DNA from: Echinarachnius parma
Lineage: Eukaryota > Echinodermata > Echinoidea > Clypeasteroida > Echinarachniidae
DNA: 64,000 nucleotides
Assembly (NCBI GenBank): GCA_037951105.1
Contig: JBAMJV010001394.1
Location: 1 to 64,000 of the forward strand
Direction: 5' to 3'
This document shows, piece after piece, positions 10,620 to 22,141 of this stretch (positions are counted from its first letter, which is position 1; the number at the start of each line of letters is the position of its first letter). The notes beneath the pieces are model-generated. The model saw only the letters and a list, made by a program, of their open reading frames with translations. It was not told the origin of the DNA and did not search any database. The position numbers and the translations under genes are program-made.

Positions 10620-12150
10620 TTTTTTTGGCCTTATCATCCTCTCTGTCTCTCTCACTCTTTATTTCTTCCTTTGTCCCCCTCTATCTCTCTTCTCTTGTAT
10701 TTCAAACATTAATCTCCCCTTTTCAAAAATATATAAGATGTACTCTATCCCTTTTCCAAGGAAATGATGGTTCAATTAGGGCAAGTATTATTTTTTCTCT
10801 GATGCACTGATGAGTCGATATTAAAATGCTGTGAATATTACAACTAAATTTGTATGAAATGGAACAACAAAAGATTCCAATATTCTAACAAGAAATCCCA
10901 TCATTGGCCACCAGTATTTATTAATCTTCACTGTTAGCTTCAAATCAAATGAAATCTTAGATATATCATTCCACTTTTCATAAAATAACAATGATATCAA
11001 ACTTCAGCCTTCAAATACCATGCCCTCAGGAGTATCCCAAGGATAAATAATTAATTTTCATTCAATCTTCCCCAATAACTCCTCCTACATGTACTCATAA
11101 CTCTCATCTACAGCATTGTGATAATCACGTTGTCCAATTTTCTTGCAATATTGGCAATTTTCTTAATAGAAATATCACATCACAGTTTGATGGGCTTTCT
11201 AATCAATTTTTTTCTGAGATATCACTTCATAGTGAGATATGGGATTTCCACGTAAAATGAAAAAGATTTATCTTGATGAGCTTTTGTTAGATGATGCACT
11301 GCTTTAATACAAAGAGAAAGCCTCAATGATAATGGATGTAAATATTACAATTAAATAGAAGCCCAAAGCCTGTTATCAACAATGACAATATAATAAGTCT
11401 TCAGAGTTTAATTTAAAAAAATATAATAAAAATTATTAGCAAAATCAGTAGAAAAGTGAGAACAGTGAATGGTGAATGAAAATAACAGAACATTAAAATA
11501 CAAATTGCAGCAGACTTAACTATCAAACTAAACAAACAAATTTACAACTAATATGCAGCATTGATGAGCCATTATATCAACAACTCTGACTCTAAATTAC
11601 ATCCTTCACCAAATTAAATTTACTAAAGAAATATGATATAAGAATAAAGCTAAATAGATGTCTAACTAACTCATGGTTTATATCAATTTTTAGTAAGTTA
11701 TTACATTTAAACACATAATTCACACAAGGTACTCTACAATAGCAAACATTACATTGTGATTGAACTGCAGGGAAATACAATTCACTAACCTGGGGTTTGA
11801 CGTATACATTAATCAACATTAGTGAAATAATGTTGTTTTTTTTACATGACTATACACCTAATTGCCTCAAAGTCTGGAACATATTTGTGCAGGTAAACAC
11901 TCAAAACAACATACAGCTGAACACGTCCACATAAATGGATAATTAATGGAAAAAACTAAACAAGAAAAGCAATATGATAAAAGCACAAGGTATATTTTAT
12001 CATTATACTACTGTAGTACTTTACATAAAAAGCTGGGTATAGACACAGTTACCTAGAACAAATTTTTCTTTTAAAAATAATATAATTTAATAGAATGACC
12101 ACACATATACCAGTAAGCTTGTGCTCAAATTTAGAAATGGAAAAACATAT
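10620..12150. other. AT-rich DNA, no gene recognised
   Basis: A T run and a CT-rich stretch (10611-10700) are followed by about 1.4 kb of AT-rich DNA. The 75-codon minus frame at 11592-11819 lacks any family signature. No clear mobile element was seen. Confidence 0.4.
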
Positions 12151-12154
12151 TTGG

Positions 12155-12475
12155 CATGAAGCTGTGGTTATCCCTAAAGATAACTGGAAATAAAGAATAT
12201 AGAATTAATATTGAAAACACTGTGCACAGACAGAATCTTTGCAGAAAATAATATATGGGGCAAAATGAAAGAAAAACAAAACAAAAGGTAAACAATAGCC
12301 AGGAATCAAAGTTATACAAAGCTGTGGTGATTACGATTTATAAATGAAAATGAAAATTATATATTTGATTGTGAAAACAAATACTGTGCTCAGATTCTTT
12401 GCAAATAAAAGATGGGTTAAAGCAAATAGAAATTAGCAAAATAAGGTCAAAAGTAGCCAGAAATGTTTTTTTTAT
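12155..12475. repeat. Two-copy diverged tandem repeat, period about 160 bp
   Basis: AAGCTGTGGT(T/G)AT begins each unit. Both then carry GAAAACA(C/A)-TGTGC, AGA-TTCTTTGCA and (A)GTAGCCAG(G/A)AAT in the same order. The units are diverged. No gene was seen. Confidence 0.6.
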
Positions 12476-12911
12476 AAACAACGGGGATTGATTACCGTGG
12501 AATGTATTCGATACTTTGGTTCACGAGTGTGCTAGAGAAAGTGAATAACAAAAGATAGCATAAAAATGAAGCAGTTCTGTTTTGTATCTAGAATATTCTG
12601 ACTCTAGATTAACATGACTTTAACACAGTGTGAGGAAATGTGATTACACTTGGGCTTGTTGACTTCCTATATGAAAATAATGTACATTATGATTTATGGT
12701 AGCCAACATTTGAAGATATTGACAGTGAAGTACATACAAATAAACATACATAAATGAATAATACTGAACACAAAGTAATGATGGTGAACTTACATTTGCA
12801 ATTTTGCATAAATGATGAAAACATCAAATTAAACGGGTATTGAAAATGAGCATACAGTTATATTAATTCAAAGTTAAAACATTATTTTTGAACATTCCAC
12901 TAACAGGAACT

Positions 12912-12985
12912 TTAACCCATTTAGAACTGGTTCCCCCAAATACTTGGGCTGGGTTCTACAGTATATACTTCAAATAAATGAGAAT
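12912..12985 (+). mobile_element. Truncated TTAA micro-element, family A
   Basis: It begins TTAACCCATTTAGAACTGGT and reads CTTGGGCTGGGTTCTACAG, which matches the left half of family A. The right inverted end is lost or degraded. Confidence 0.55.
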
Positions 12986-13144
12986 GAGCAAGGATGAAGT
13001 ACAACAAAATCTGAAGTACAAAAAGGACTTAACACTCTTCTCTTTCTCAACTGAGAGTAAGAAGGGCATTAAGTTGATTTTTGCTAAACTGAGTTCTGCA
13101 TATCATTTTGTATGTTTTTGTTATCTGTATGTGTTGTAAAATTA

Positions 13145-13320
13145 TAATGGGAATACTGTACCTCTGACCCTCGGCACCCAAGCTTCATTCAATCTTTTAA
13201 AAGAACAATTGAAAACTCACCTCTTTCAATAACTTGGACTTACAGCACTTTTGAACATTTAATATGGAAAATGCGCTATATGTAAATTATGCATTATTAT
13301 TATGATTATTTATGAAAGAG
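13145..13320 (+). mobile_element. LINE 3' end (last codons of ORF2 plus tail)
   Basis: The plus strand reads SFNLLKEQLKTHLFQ and then TAA at about 13191-13235. This S-F-N-x-(F/L)-K-x-x-L-K-T-H-L-F signature is the usual C-terminus of CR1/L2-type LINEs. The tail GCGCTATATGTAAATTATGC followed by ATTATTATT resembles the 3' tail of the SINEs at 51551 and 59908. That suggests the SINEs borrow the 3' end of this LINE group. Confidence 0.75.
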
Positions 13321-13448
13321 AGCCAATTAGTGTGGTTTGTACAAGGCTCCCAAACTTTAAACATGGTTTTATTTACAATATCTCAGAAATACATAAAGTG
13401 ACGAATAGCACCCGTCTCTCCCTCAACAGACAATACACATGTATTCCA

Positions 13449-13779
13449 GGGGGTGTTTCACAAAGATCCTAAGTTGATCTTAGTAATAAGATGGTCTTAA
13501 ATATTATGAAAAGCCACTAGTGTCTTGAAACAGTTTTGTAAAAGTTATGTTGAAATGCATAAAATGTTGATTCAAATCATATATCAAAGAGATTCATGAT
13601 CTTCACATAAAATTCATGAAATTTCTTTGATAATTAGAAAATATATATTATTTGAATCAACATTTTATGCATTTCAACATAACTTTTACAAAACTGTTTC
13701 AAGACACTAATGGCTTTCCATAATATTTAAGACCATCTTAGTACTAAGATCAACTTAGGATCTTTGTGAAACACCCCCC
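13449..13779. mobile_element. Long foldback MITE with GGGGTGTTTCAC ends
   Basis: Almost the whole 331 bp is an inverted repeat. The left arm includes GGATCTTTGTG-complementary, AAGTTGATCTTAG and GTTGAAATGCATAAAATGTT boxes, and all reappear reversed in the right arm. The ends are GGGGGTGTTTCAC and GTGAAACACCCCCC. A second copy is at 16669-17014. Confidence 0.9.
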
Positions 13780-13875
13780 AGTTCAGTAAATCCCTCAAAG
13801 TGCAATGACCTTGTGCAGTGTCCTTTCCCTTCCTCTACCCATAGACCTACTTCCCCATCCCCCACTCTGCATAAA

Positions 13876-14128
13876 AGCCCGGTCACATATCACCGGAGAG
13901 CGTAAAGGGATGCCCGATGGATGGGGAGTTTGATTTTCACTCCCGTTTGTCTTCATTCGTATGCATTTCTTGTCTGTTCCTTGTCAGGCGATGTACGTTG
14001 TTCTATCCGGCGGAATGTTTTGCGCATGAAGCAATGGAGACAACTTTCCCCACCGAATAATTGGATTTTGCAAATTTTCAAATCGTCGGGCATCCGTTTA
14101 AGCTATCCGGTGATATGTGACTGGGCCT
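13876..14128. mobile_element. TIR element ending GCCCGGTCACATATCACCGG
   Basis: The left end AGCCCGGTCACATATCACCG is mirrored by CCGGTGATATGTGACTGGGC at the right. TAA flanks both sides, which would fit the 3-bp duplication of PIF/Harbinger elements, but a 3-base match is weak evidence. The open frame inside it is part of the element. Confidence 0.7.
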
Positions 14129-14543
14129 TAATGTGTGTACTGAATGGCTCCATCAATCAAGCCATTCACATCATAAAGCCTCGGTGTCCCTGACTGAAAC
14201 TCATCAGTTAAAACCCTTTTGGGCAGGCAGTTGTAAATTTCAACAATTTATTATTAAAAGGTATGACATGCACTGTCAAATTCAGGACCGCATGCGTAAA
14301 ACAGTGCCATATTTTTTAAGCCAGTCGGAATCATGCACAAGCATGACACTCAGGTATAAGTACATTAGAATTTGTAGTAGTATGTACTTTTTTTCTTGTA
14401 AAGAGAAGAGTACTGTCAATAAAAAACAAAGAGCTGAACACAAACCTTAACAAGTTAATTTCAATTTTTGTTTTTAAAGAGACAATTATGTTGATTTCAC
14501 ATGAAGCAATTATCAATAAAGGAAAAGTGCTATCAAAATTTAC

Positions 14544-14717
14544 CAGTGAATCTTTATCCAGCTCTAGACTCCAGTGGCGCGGTGTCAGCGTGAAATATTT
14601 CTCGACGTCTGCCGAGAAACGGACCATCTTACGAGGTTTCCAATGCACAATCCTCTCCAACTCCTGGATCGTCTCGTCCAACTCGCGCATAAAATCATCA
14701 TCATTAATCCACATCGT
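14544..14717 (-). CDS. Internal coding exon of an unrecognised gene; PP1-docking-like motif
   Basis: This is a 58-codon exon on the minus strand. It is bounded by GTGAG/ACGATG (acceptor, weak pyrimidine tract) and CACTG/GTAAAT (donor), and it is phase 0 at both ends. An in-frame TGA lies just inside the upstream intron, so the coding start must be this acceptor or the ATG three bases in. The peptide starts TMWINDDDFMRELDETIQEL, then has KPRKMVRF, VEKYF and TPRHW, and ends ELDKDSL. The acidic head with E-L-D-x-x-I-Q-E-L-E looks helical. K-M-V-R-F fits the RVxF motif for binding protein phosphatase 1; a following YF and R-x-W recall the RVxF-phi-phi-R-W arrangement of PPP1R15-type regulators. 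That link is inference. It joins in phase with the first exon at 43640-43777; further exons should lie left of 14544 and I could not identify them. Confidence 0.55.
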
Positions 14718-14819
14718 CTCACGGCATCAAAATCGAAAGAATTATTATTTTTCATAAGGTCTGAAATGACCGAGCTAGGCAGCACACAGATTTGTTATGA
14801 CTATTATTGCACACAATGT

Positions 14820-15354
14820 TAGATCCCACATGAGCAAGGGTTTCCATGAAACGAGGCAGAAAGCTATTTCACTGATGTATTTAGAGTTTTTTTTAATTTC
14901 AGAAATAAAGAGTTTCTCTGAAAAACGGTGACAATATATAATTGCTTCCATTAAAATATTGTTGAAAGTACATGTATGTCAGAGTTTTGTTAGCGTTTCC
15001 AAGAAATATGACTTAAAGGGTGTCAAAAGAAAGGTTTCCAACAATAGCAAAAGTAATTAAATGTTAATATTGCAAGAATCCACAGCCCACATGAGACAAT
15101 ATAAATCCCAAGCATGAGTTCACGTTCTGAAAAATGTTGATATATTGCAATGTTGGCAAGAATTGGGCTAGCGTGATTGAAGTCATGTTACAAGCATACT
15201 TTCTGTCACTCTGTCTCCTTTAAAAATGACAACTAGTTCAAGTCATGCGTCCCACATATGCAAGAGTGTTTTACTGCAACTGTTGCGATGAGTAATGTAT
15301 GTATGCCGATATAATCAACGAACCTAGTTGAGAATTTAGATTCATTGAGAAGAC
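14820..15354. other. AT-rich presumed intron, nothing recognised
   Basis: No exon-like reading frame, TIR or tandem structure was recognised here. It lies just upstream (minus-strand sense) of the proposed exon at 14544-14717. Confidence 0.4.
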
Positions 15355-15800
15355 TGACATTTGTCAAACTCCATTCCATAATTATTCTGTCCAAGTGAGT
15401 AATGTGTCAATAATATGCCGTTGTCAATTTATGCAAACCCACTTTCATCTACATCGTACAAGTTGTTATTTGATGAATTACTGACATTTGTCAAACTCCA
15501 TTCCATAATCCTCCTTCATAACTACTCTGTCCAAGTGAGCAATATGTCAATAATATGCTGTTGTCAATGTTTTGAGACCCACTTTCAACACTGGTCTTTC
15601 TTCAAAGAGGTCTTTAATCAATGAGTTTCTGACACTCGACAAGTTTAATTCCGTAACTCTCTGTCATAACTTTTCACTTGAAGTGGTTGATATGTCAATA
15701 ATGTGCAAATGTCAATTTGACAGACTCGCTTTCATCTGTTAAAGGGTCTTTATTTGATGAAATATTGACACTTGTCAGGCTCAATTCCATATTTCTCCAT
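15355..15800. repeat. Four-unit diverged tandem repeat, period about 127-150 bp
   Basis: Units start at GACA(C/T)T(T/C)G(T/A)CAA near 15355, 15482, 15631 and 15767. Each carries TC(C/A)ATTCC-TA followed by CTCTGTC/TTCAC, (A)TATGTCAATAAT(A/G)TG and a CACTTTCA or CGCTTTCATCT box. The fourth unit is partial. Confidence 0.75.
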
Positions 15801-15973
15801 CAAAGATTCAATAGTACATCATGTTCTCCTCAGAAAGCTAATGTATGATAGGGAAGGTGAGATACAGAATATCAATTATTACAGAGGAAGATGTGAAGAA
15901 GTTGAGAATTATGAACAGAATGTCAATTCTGCCAATCAACACTATTTGTATTTCACCAGGGTGGCCCTTCTAG

Positions 15974-16043
15974 TTAACCCCTTGCCTACATGAACCTGGT
16001 GGGCCGTCTATGGGATTTTACAATCTGGAAGGGAAGGGGTTAA
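15974..16043 (+). mobile_element. TTAA micro-element, family B
   Basis: It starts TTAACCCCTTGCCTACATG, contains AACCTGGTGGGCCG and TCTATGGGATTTTACAATCT, and ends GGGAAGGGGTTAA. It is bounded by TTAA on both sides. Confidence 0.8.
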
Positions 16044-16167
16044 TACAGTTTGGTAATATTTCCCATCGTTCCCAGTCAGAGACTGAATCTCTCAACCTGG
16101 TTTGGGGCATAGGGGATTTGAATATGATATGGGATCCGGTATATTCCTGTTCAGTTCAGAAACCTTC

Positions 16168-16460
16168 CACACTCAATTATCCATTTTAATTAGAGCAGAT
16201 TAAGGGGACTTGAATCTTAACACTACAATATAACAAGTATCAAGTTCAACACTCCATTGTTGATCTTTGATATACAGATGTAGGGGGCTTGTAACTCAAG
16301 ACTACAATATCAAAAGTGGTACGTTTTGCACCCTAGGATTCATTTTTAATTAGCAGATATAAAGGTGCCTGAAACTTGATACTACAATATCAAAAGTAGT
16401 CAGTTTGGCACTCTATGATTCATTTTAATAAGCAGATTTAGGTTGCTTGAAACTCTATCC
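16168..16460. repeat. Three-unit diverged tandem repeat, period about 95 bp
   Basis: Repeated order: ATTTTAATTAG-AGCAGAT, an AGG(G)G-CTTG box, A(A)CTC/TTGA-ACTACAATAT(C)A, AAAGT and a C(A/T)CTC/CACCCTA-GATTCATT box. The units differ by substitutions and short indels. Confidence 0.65.
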
Positions 16461-16668
16461 GGATAAAAAAAAACACTTCATTCAAATGAGTAAAATCATC
16501 AGTTTCTAGGATTTATGTTGTGGGTCAGAAGTTTTCAACACCAAAAAAAAACAAGTTTGACTGAGAATGAGACAGGAAATAAAACAAAATGACCGCTCAG
16601 GTATGTTTACATCTGGGGACAAAATATCATGACCAACAATAAAACATGACCAACGATCCAACATGCCT

Positions 16669-17014
16669 GGGGGTGTTTCACAGAGATCCTAAGTTGATCT
16701 TAGCACTAAGATGGTCTAAAAAATATTATGGAAAGCCATTAGTGTCTTGAAACATTTTTGTAACAGTTTTGTTGAAATGCATCAAATGTTCATTCAAATC
16801 ATATATATTTTCTAATTATCAAAGATATTTCATGAATTGTATGTGAAGATTATGAATCTCTTTGATAATTAGAAAATAATATTTGATTTGAATCAACATT
16901 TTATGCATTTCAACATAACTTTTATAAAACTGTTTCAAGACACTAATGGCTTTCCATAATATTTAAGACCATCTTAGTGCTAAGATCAACTTCGGATCTT
17001 TGTGAAAAACCCCC
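16669..17014. mobile_element. Long foldback MITE, second copy of the 13449 family
   Basis: It has the same ends (GGGGGTGTTTCACA and TTGTGAAAAACCCCC), the same AAGTTGATCTTAG box and the same pair of long arms as the copy at 13449-13779. The two are clearly homologous over their whole length and differ by scattered substitutions. Confidence 0.9.
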
Positions 17015-17081
17015 TGGACATTGATATGCAATAGAGAATGCTACTTATATTTTTAAGCACTGATCCATTTGGGAAAGAACA

Positions 17082-17234
17082 TTAACCTGTTCCCTACTAG
17101 ATTTTGCAATGCACATAAAGTTAATACAGGGCTCGGGTTCAGGGTGGGAATGGGTTAACCTGTTCCCTACTAGATTTGGCAATCCCCATAGAGTGACTAC
17201 ATGACTCACCAGCTTCCAGCAGGCAATGGGTTAA
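17082..17234 (-). mobile_element. Two head-to-tail TTAA micro-elements (family B) sharing one TTAA
   Basis: The copies at 17082-17158 and 17155-17234 both begin TTAACCTGTTCCCTACTAGA, continue TTTGGCAAT-like, and end near CAATGGGTTAA or GAATGGGTTAA. The TTAA at 17155-17158 serves both. Confidence 0.85.
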
Positions 17235-17639
17235 AATTGTGTATTACATTCAAAATGAATGAATGACATAAAGTAAGTAAATCTCAACATATATATGTCA
17301 TACATCTCAACATATATATGTCATACCATAAATATATTGTTTAACACCTAACATGCCAAGCTCGCATTTTTGCGAGTTAATAAATCTTTTTTTTTTTTTA
17401 AAGGATGATAATTTACTGAACGCAAAAAATATTAATCTATCATCTACTTTTTAAAAAGGACAAGAATTTATTGAATGCGTAATCCAGCGTATATTCCCTG
17501 AACACATGGCTGCACACAAACACATGGGCAGACACACGCACCCAAAGCCAATTATAGCGAAAGTGACAACGTGAGCAATCCCCAAAATTGAATCTCGCTG
17601 AACGACTCCAAGGATGAAGAATACGTCCGTGTGAAATCG

Positions 17640-18230
17640 CTACCGGAAGAGAGATGCCAAGAATAAAACTTTTCACAGATCTTCAATGCCTCCTTTTCAG
17701 GGCACATCGCACAATGGTTGAATGGCTAGGGTGAATCAGCAGCAAAAAAAAATAATATTCAATACAAATTTCTGTATGGCGTTTCTAGATTCCATTCAAA
17801 ATTTCAAATACTGTCGTATTTGACCAAGTAACATTGATACCTGAAGGAAGAAGCAGAAAATATAACTTTTCACAGACCTACACAATGCCTCCATGTCTGG
17901 GAAACATCACACAATAATCACAATGGCTGCTAGGGTGAATCAGTAAACATAGAAAAATATTATTAATCAAAATGTATGAACAAATATTACAGTACATTCA
18001 ATTGTAGCGATATTAACCAAGGAAGAGATCATTCAAATCATTATTGAAATCTCATTTGAAATCTCATTTTTTCCCTCAAAAATCATTACTAAAGGTGTCA
18101 AATATGTGTTTGATTTCATCAAAGTCTGAGTGAAATTGATAACCACAGAGAGATGCGTGAAAAGAAGCTTCCACATATCCACAATGGTTTAATTTCAAGG
18201 CACATTACATTTCAATTGTGATGGGTCATT
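17640..18230. repeat. Three diverged local copies of a 200-290 bp unit
   Basis: AGAGATGCC/AGAAGCAG/AGAGATGCG is followed each time by AAAA-CTTTTCACAGA(T/C)CT-like, CA(A)TGCCTCC or CACAATGG-TT, and GG(G/C)(A)CA(T/C)AT(C/T)(A)CA boxes. Copies start near 17648, 17855 and 18150. The first two also share GGCTAGGGTGAATCAG. Confidence 0.6.
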
Positions 18231-18479
18231 GACTCTAGAGGTTTTGAACAGCCAACTGAAAGAAATCCTTCCAAATTAAATGTATGCCTTTACCAATTCC
18301 ATTTAATTATTGCCTAGATGAACATTCATGTGTAAATGCTGCAAGAAGAGAGAGACCCAAAGAATAATTTGTTTAGATGTGATGTTTTATAATAAAAATA
18401 CTATATAGCATTATATCATTACTATGTTTGTAATAATTGACCATCTTAGAATAAAACAGCATACACTTTTTCTAACTTT

Positions 18480-19325
18480 TCTACAATAATGAGTTGTTCA
18501 TGCCCAAGGCTATTTTTTTGTTAAACATTAAAATTCTATAAAATGCAATGAACATCACTTGGACATGGGTAAAACAGCAAAATACATTTACAAATAATAT
18601 CGTAAAACAGCACAACATATCAAGCCATATATGATATGAACCTATTATCCATTTAACGTCCAGCAATATACAATTCCAACAAATGTATGATATCACCAGT
18701 GTGCCATACTGATAACATCCACAATCCACCCTAGTAAAGATCAAGGTCAACCAATGAGAAAAAAATTACTATCAACAGAGTATGATCACTATCCATCAAT
18801 TGGACAGCAAAAATATTCCTTCAAATGTATTAATTAATGATGATTTACACATGATCTATCAAAATAAATAAGCATTACATAATTCCATAACATGTATGAT
18901 CATCAACAACACATCACATGTGCCTCTTCACTGAGTGATAGTAAATCCAGAAAATCCTTGGTAGCAAATATAATCAAAATCTCCTTTGAAGCACAAATGA
19001 TAAACTCTCCAGGCAATGTTATTAAAGAAAAATCCTTGACATACTTAGTATTAAAATACAAATCTCCTTTGAACACAAATGTCACTCCCTCAAGACAATG
19101 TTATCCAAGAACAAACCTAGAATCACCGATGACATGCTTTCTTGGCAGTGTTGAAAACAAAATAATTCTCAAGCAGCACAAATATAAAGAACTGTCTAGT
19201 AAATACTGGAGTTAGAGAGTAATGCCCTGGTCATGCTAGTCATACCAGCTGTAATAGCACGCGATCCATGAAAACTGGAGAAATACGCATCACCGATTAC
19301 ACATGAAAATAAATAACAAGAACGA
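18480..19325. other. Presumed intron with a two-copy 95-bp tandem repeat
   Basis: TCCTTGGTAG/TCCTTGACAT followed by AATCTCCTTTGAA-CACAAAT and CT(C)-CA(A/G)GCAATGTTAT-like boxes repeat at about 18955 and 19033. This accounts for the overlapping open frames on both strands here. Nothing else was recognised. Confidence 0.5.
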
Positions 19326-20060
19326 GACAGACTGGGTGAGCACATGGGAGAGAGAGAGAGGGTGTGAATAAGGCAGAAAATGAGAAAGGGAGAAAATGAG
19401 AAAGATAGAAGGGAGGAGAGGGGGAGGAGAGGGGGATGAGAGGGGGATGAGGGGGGGGGGGCTAGGGACAAGATTGACAGAGCATATCAGAAAAAGAAAT
19501 ATAGGTGAGAGAGAAAGAGGGGGAGGTTGCTCTGGGAGGGGTGCAGAAAGGAGGGGCAATAACTGAGGGAAAGGGGGGTGGGGAGAGGTGCGTGGAAGCA
19601 AGAAGGTGGGTAAGAGGATGAAAAGGCTACTTAAAAAGATAGGAATAAGGGGGAAAAAAGTTCTAAGAACAAAAAATAAAATTCAAAAATTCAAAATAAG
19701 AAAGAAAGAGAGAAAAATGGATAATATACAATGAGAGATGAAATGAGAAGAAATAATAAACACAAAAAGAAAGAGAGGGAGGGAAGGTGAAGAGAGGGGG
19801 ATATTATAAAATAAGATTGACAAAAGAAACAGAACATATATTAATGACAGGTTGAGGGAAAAAGAAAGAGAGATGAAGGGAGAACTAAAGTACACCACTA
19901 AATAAAAGGCGAGAAAAAAACAGAAAAAAATAACAGATTACTATAATATACACTGAAAACAGAGAATGACAACAACAACAACAACAAAGAGCTAAGTGAG
20001 AGATGGAGATAGAAAAGGAAAGAGAGGAAAATGAGAACAAAAGTATATATACCATGAGAG
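19326..20060. repeat. Polypurine (GA-rich) tract of about 730 bp
   Basis: The plus strand is overwhelmingly A and G, with GAGA runs, GGGGGATGAG repeats and A-rich blocks, interrupted by few pyrimidines. The Ser/Pro/Leu-rich open frames on the minus strand are artefacts of CT-rich sequence. Confidence 0.85.
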
Positions 20061-20344
20061 GAGGAGAGAGTAAAACAAAAATAAGTACACAGTGGATGTC
20101 AAACTCTGACCGATAATCTACAGACGTGTGCCGACCGATGACAGGAGCCGCAACTTACTAACTAGCCGCCTCTCCTCTCAAACATGCACTCAAAACCTTA
20201 AATGAAAAGACATTTGCTCTGATGCTCACAGAGGTAAATCTGTTAACTCCAGCAAAATACACACACAGCACACGTGCACCACAATGTTAACAGATATTAA
20301 TACTGCTGTAGCACTCTTAATCTGCACCTCAAGAAGTTGTTCCG

Positions 20345-20495
20345 TGCACGTACACACACGCACATATATACACACACATACACACACTCACACACGCACA
20401 TATAGACACACACACACACACATGCACAAACACACACAACTGAACATGCCACACAAATACACACACACAACTGAACATGCCACACACACACAGTG
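20345..20495. repeat. CA microsatellite
   Basis: ACACAC runs interspersed with ATAT and GCAC. Near its end AACTGAACATGCCACAC occurs twice about 30 bp apart. Thr/His and Cys/Val open frames on the two strands are artefacts. Confidence 0.9.
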
Positions 20496-20702
20496 CTAAT
20501 TACGAAGGAAATCGAGCATTGACACCAAGTCGTTATTACTGAAATACTCCTATTTACGGTAGCAAGCTCTAGCGGAAATAGTGCAGGTGAACTATTAAAA
20601 GAAGAGCGAGCGTGGGGGGATTTCTATCGCGTCTATTACCAGGGTTACGGCCCATTAAACTACTTCAACCATCCCTACTAAACCACACTGTAAAGGCATT
20701 TG

Positions 20703-21115
20703 TATGTGTATGTTTGCGTACGTGTGTGTGTGTGTGTGCTTATGTGTACATGAGTGTGAGCACGTGCATGTGTGTGTTTGTGTGTGTTTATGTTTATATT
20801 TGTGTACACATACATGTGTATGTGCATATTTGTGTGTGTGTGCATGTCTGTGTGTTTGTGTGTCTATTTCTGTGCACAATTTTGTGTGTGCATGTCAGTG
20901 TGTGTTTATATCATTGTATGTTTATGTGTGTTATTGTATGTATGTGTCTGTATTCATGTGTGAGTGAGCATGTTTGTATTTGGGAGTCTAAAATGATGTT
21001 TATTTGTAAATGTGCATCAGTGAAGGAATGTATGTACTTCTACCTTTTTTGTACATAAATATGTGTGTTTGTATGTATGTATTATGAGCAGGTATATATA
21101 TGTGTGTATGTGTAC
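20703..21115. repeat. TG-rich microsatellite of about 410 bp
   Basis: TGTGTG runs mixed with TATG, CATG and TGTT on the plus strand. The 148-codon Cys/Val-rich frame at 20612-21058 is a translation of this tract, not a gene. With the CA block at 20345 it could pair as an inverted simple-sequence arm. Confidence 0.9.
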
Positions 21116-22141
21116 ACATCATGTAGCCAAGTAGCAAAGGAAGGTAGCACCTAGTTGTTAAATACAATACAACTACAAGATAAACAAAGTCAATGACCAT
21201 TCTCCTGTATCCTACTGGTCATTCTAAAGGATTATTCATCTGAAGACAGTTTCCTTTTTCAAGAATGCATTGTATCCTCTCAAAACCAACCCTCTTTAGA
21301 GTGTTGACATGTGTAATATCCTTTTTAATCAAAAAGAAGAAAAAAAAAACATGCAATTGTATTTCTCAGAAATACATGTAACATTAGATCTTCATTTTAA
21401 TCTGTTTATAGCAAATACATTTCCATAATCTTTGGTTTGCCATTTCAGAAAGAAACACAGTTTGGATATATTTGACATTATACTTGTAATGTTTAAATTA
21501 TTAATCATGTTACAGTTATACTGTAATGTTGGGTTTGCAAATTACATAAATTATAATATATGAACATTAAAATATACATGATGTTCACCTACATCACATT
21601 TACATCTATTTTATCCACCAGACATCTGAACATGATACAAAACATACAAAAAACAACACACACAATCAAATATACATTGACATACACATACAAAGAGTAC
21701 AAGATCTACACAGATGTACACACACAGGCAGACATATACAAACGTACAAACACACAAGCAATCAAACACATCTAGGCAGACATACACACACATGCGAAAT
21801 CTAGATGTAGATCCATACAAATTATTGGAAAACATCATTACTATTTGCATCAAGGTGTTAGGTGAAAATGCTACAGATGTGACCAGAGTGAAATTCAACG
21901 CCAACAATTGCTACCTAGTCTATTTGTACATGGTATGTAGAAGTCACTATTATTAATAGGTGTGAGTTTAATCTACCAGAAAATAAGCTCTTTCAATATC
22001 TTCTGCAAGTATCAACATCAGGATTATCACTATAATTCCAGCACAAAGGCAATTAAAATGGACAATGGCTTTGAATAGGATTGAGGAGGAATATCACAGC
22101 TGCTGATCCATTTATTGTCAAAGAGAAAGAAATCAAATGAA
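21116..22141. other. AT-rich presumed intron
   Basis: It contains a shorter CA-rich patch at about 21655-21795 and otherwise nothing I can identify. Open frames of 71-98 codons there translate the CA patch. Confidence 0.4.

Noticed and set aside
14488-14822. Plus-strand and second minus-strand frames overlapping the 14544-14717 exon
   Set aside because: They are antisense or shifted frames of the proposed exon; the chosen frame alone has balanced composition, splice phase and an in-phase partner exon.
20612-21058. 148-codon Cys/Val-rich open frame
   Set aside because: It is a translation of a TG microsatellite; the opposite strand gives a Thr/His-rich frame of similar length.
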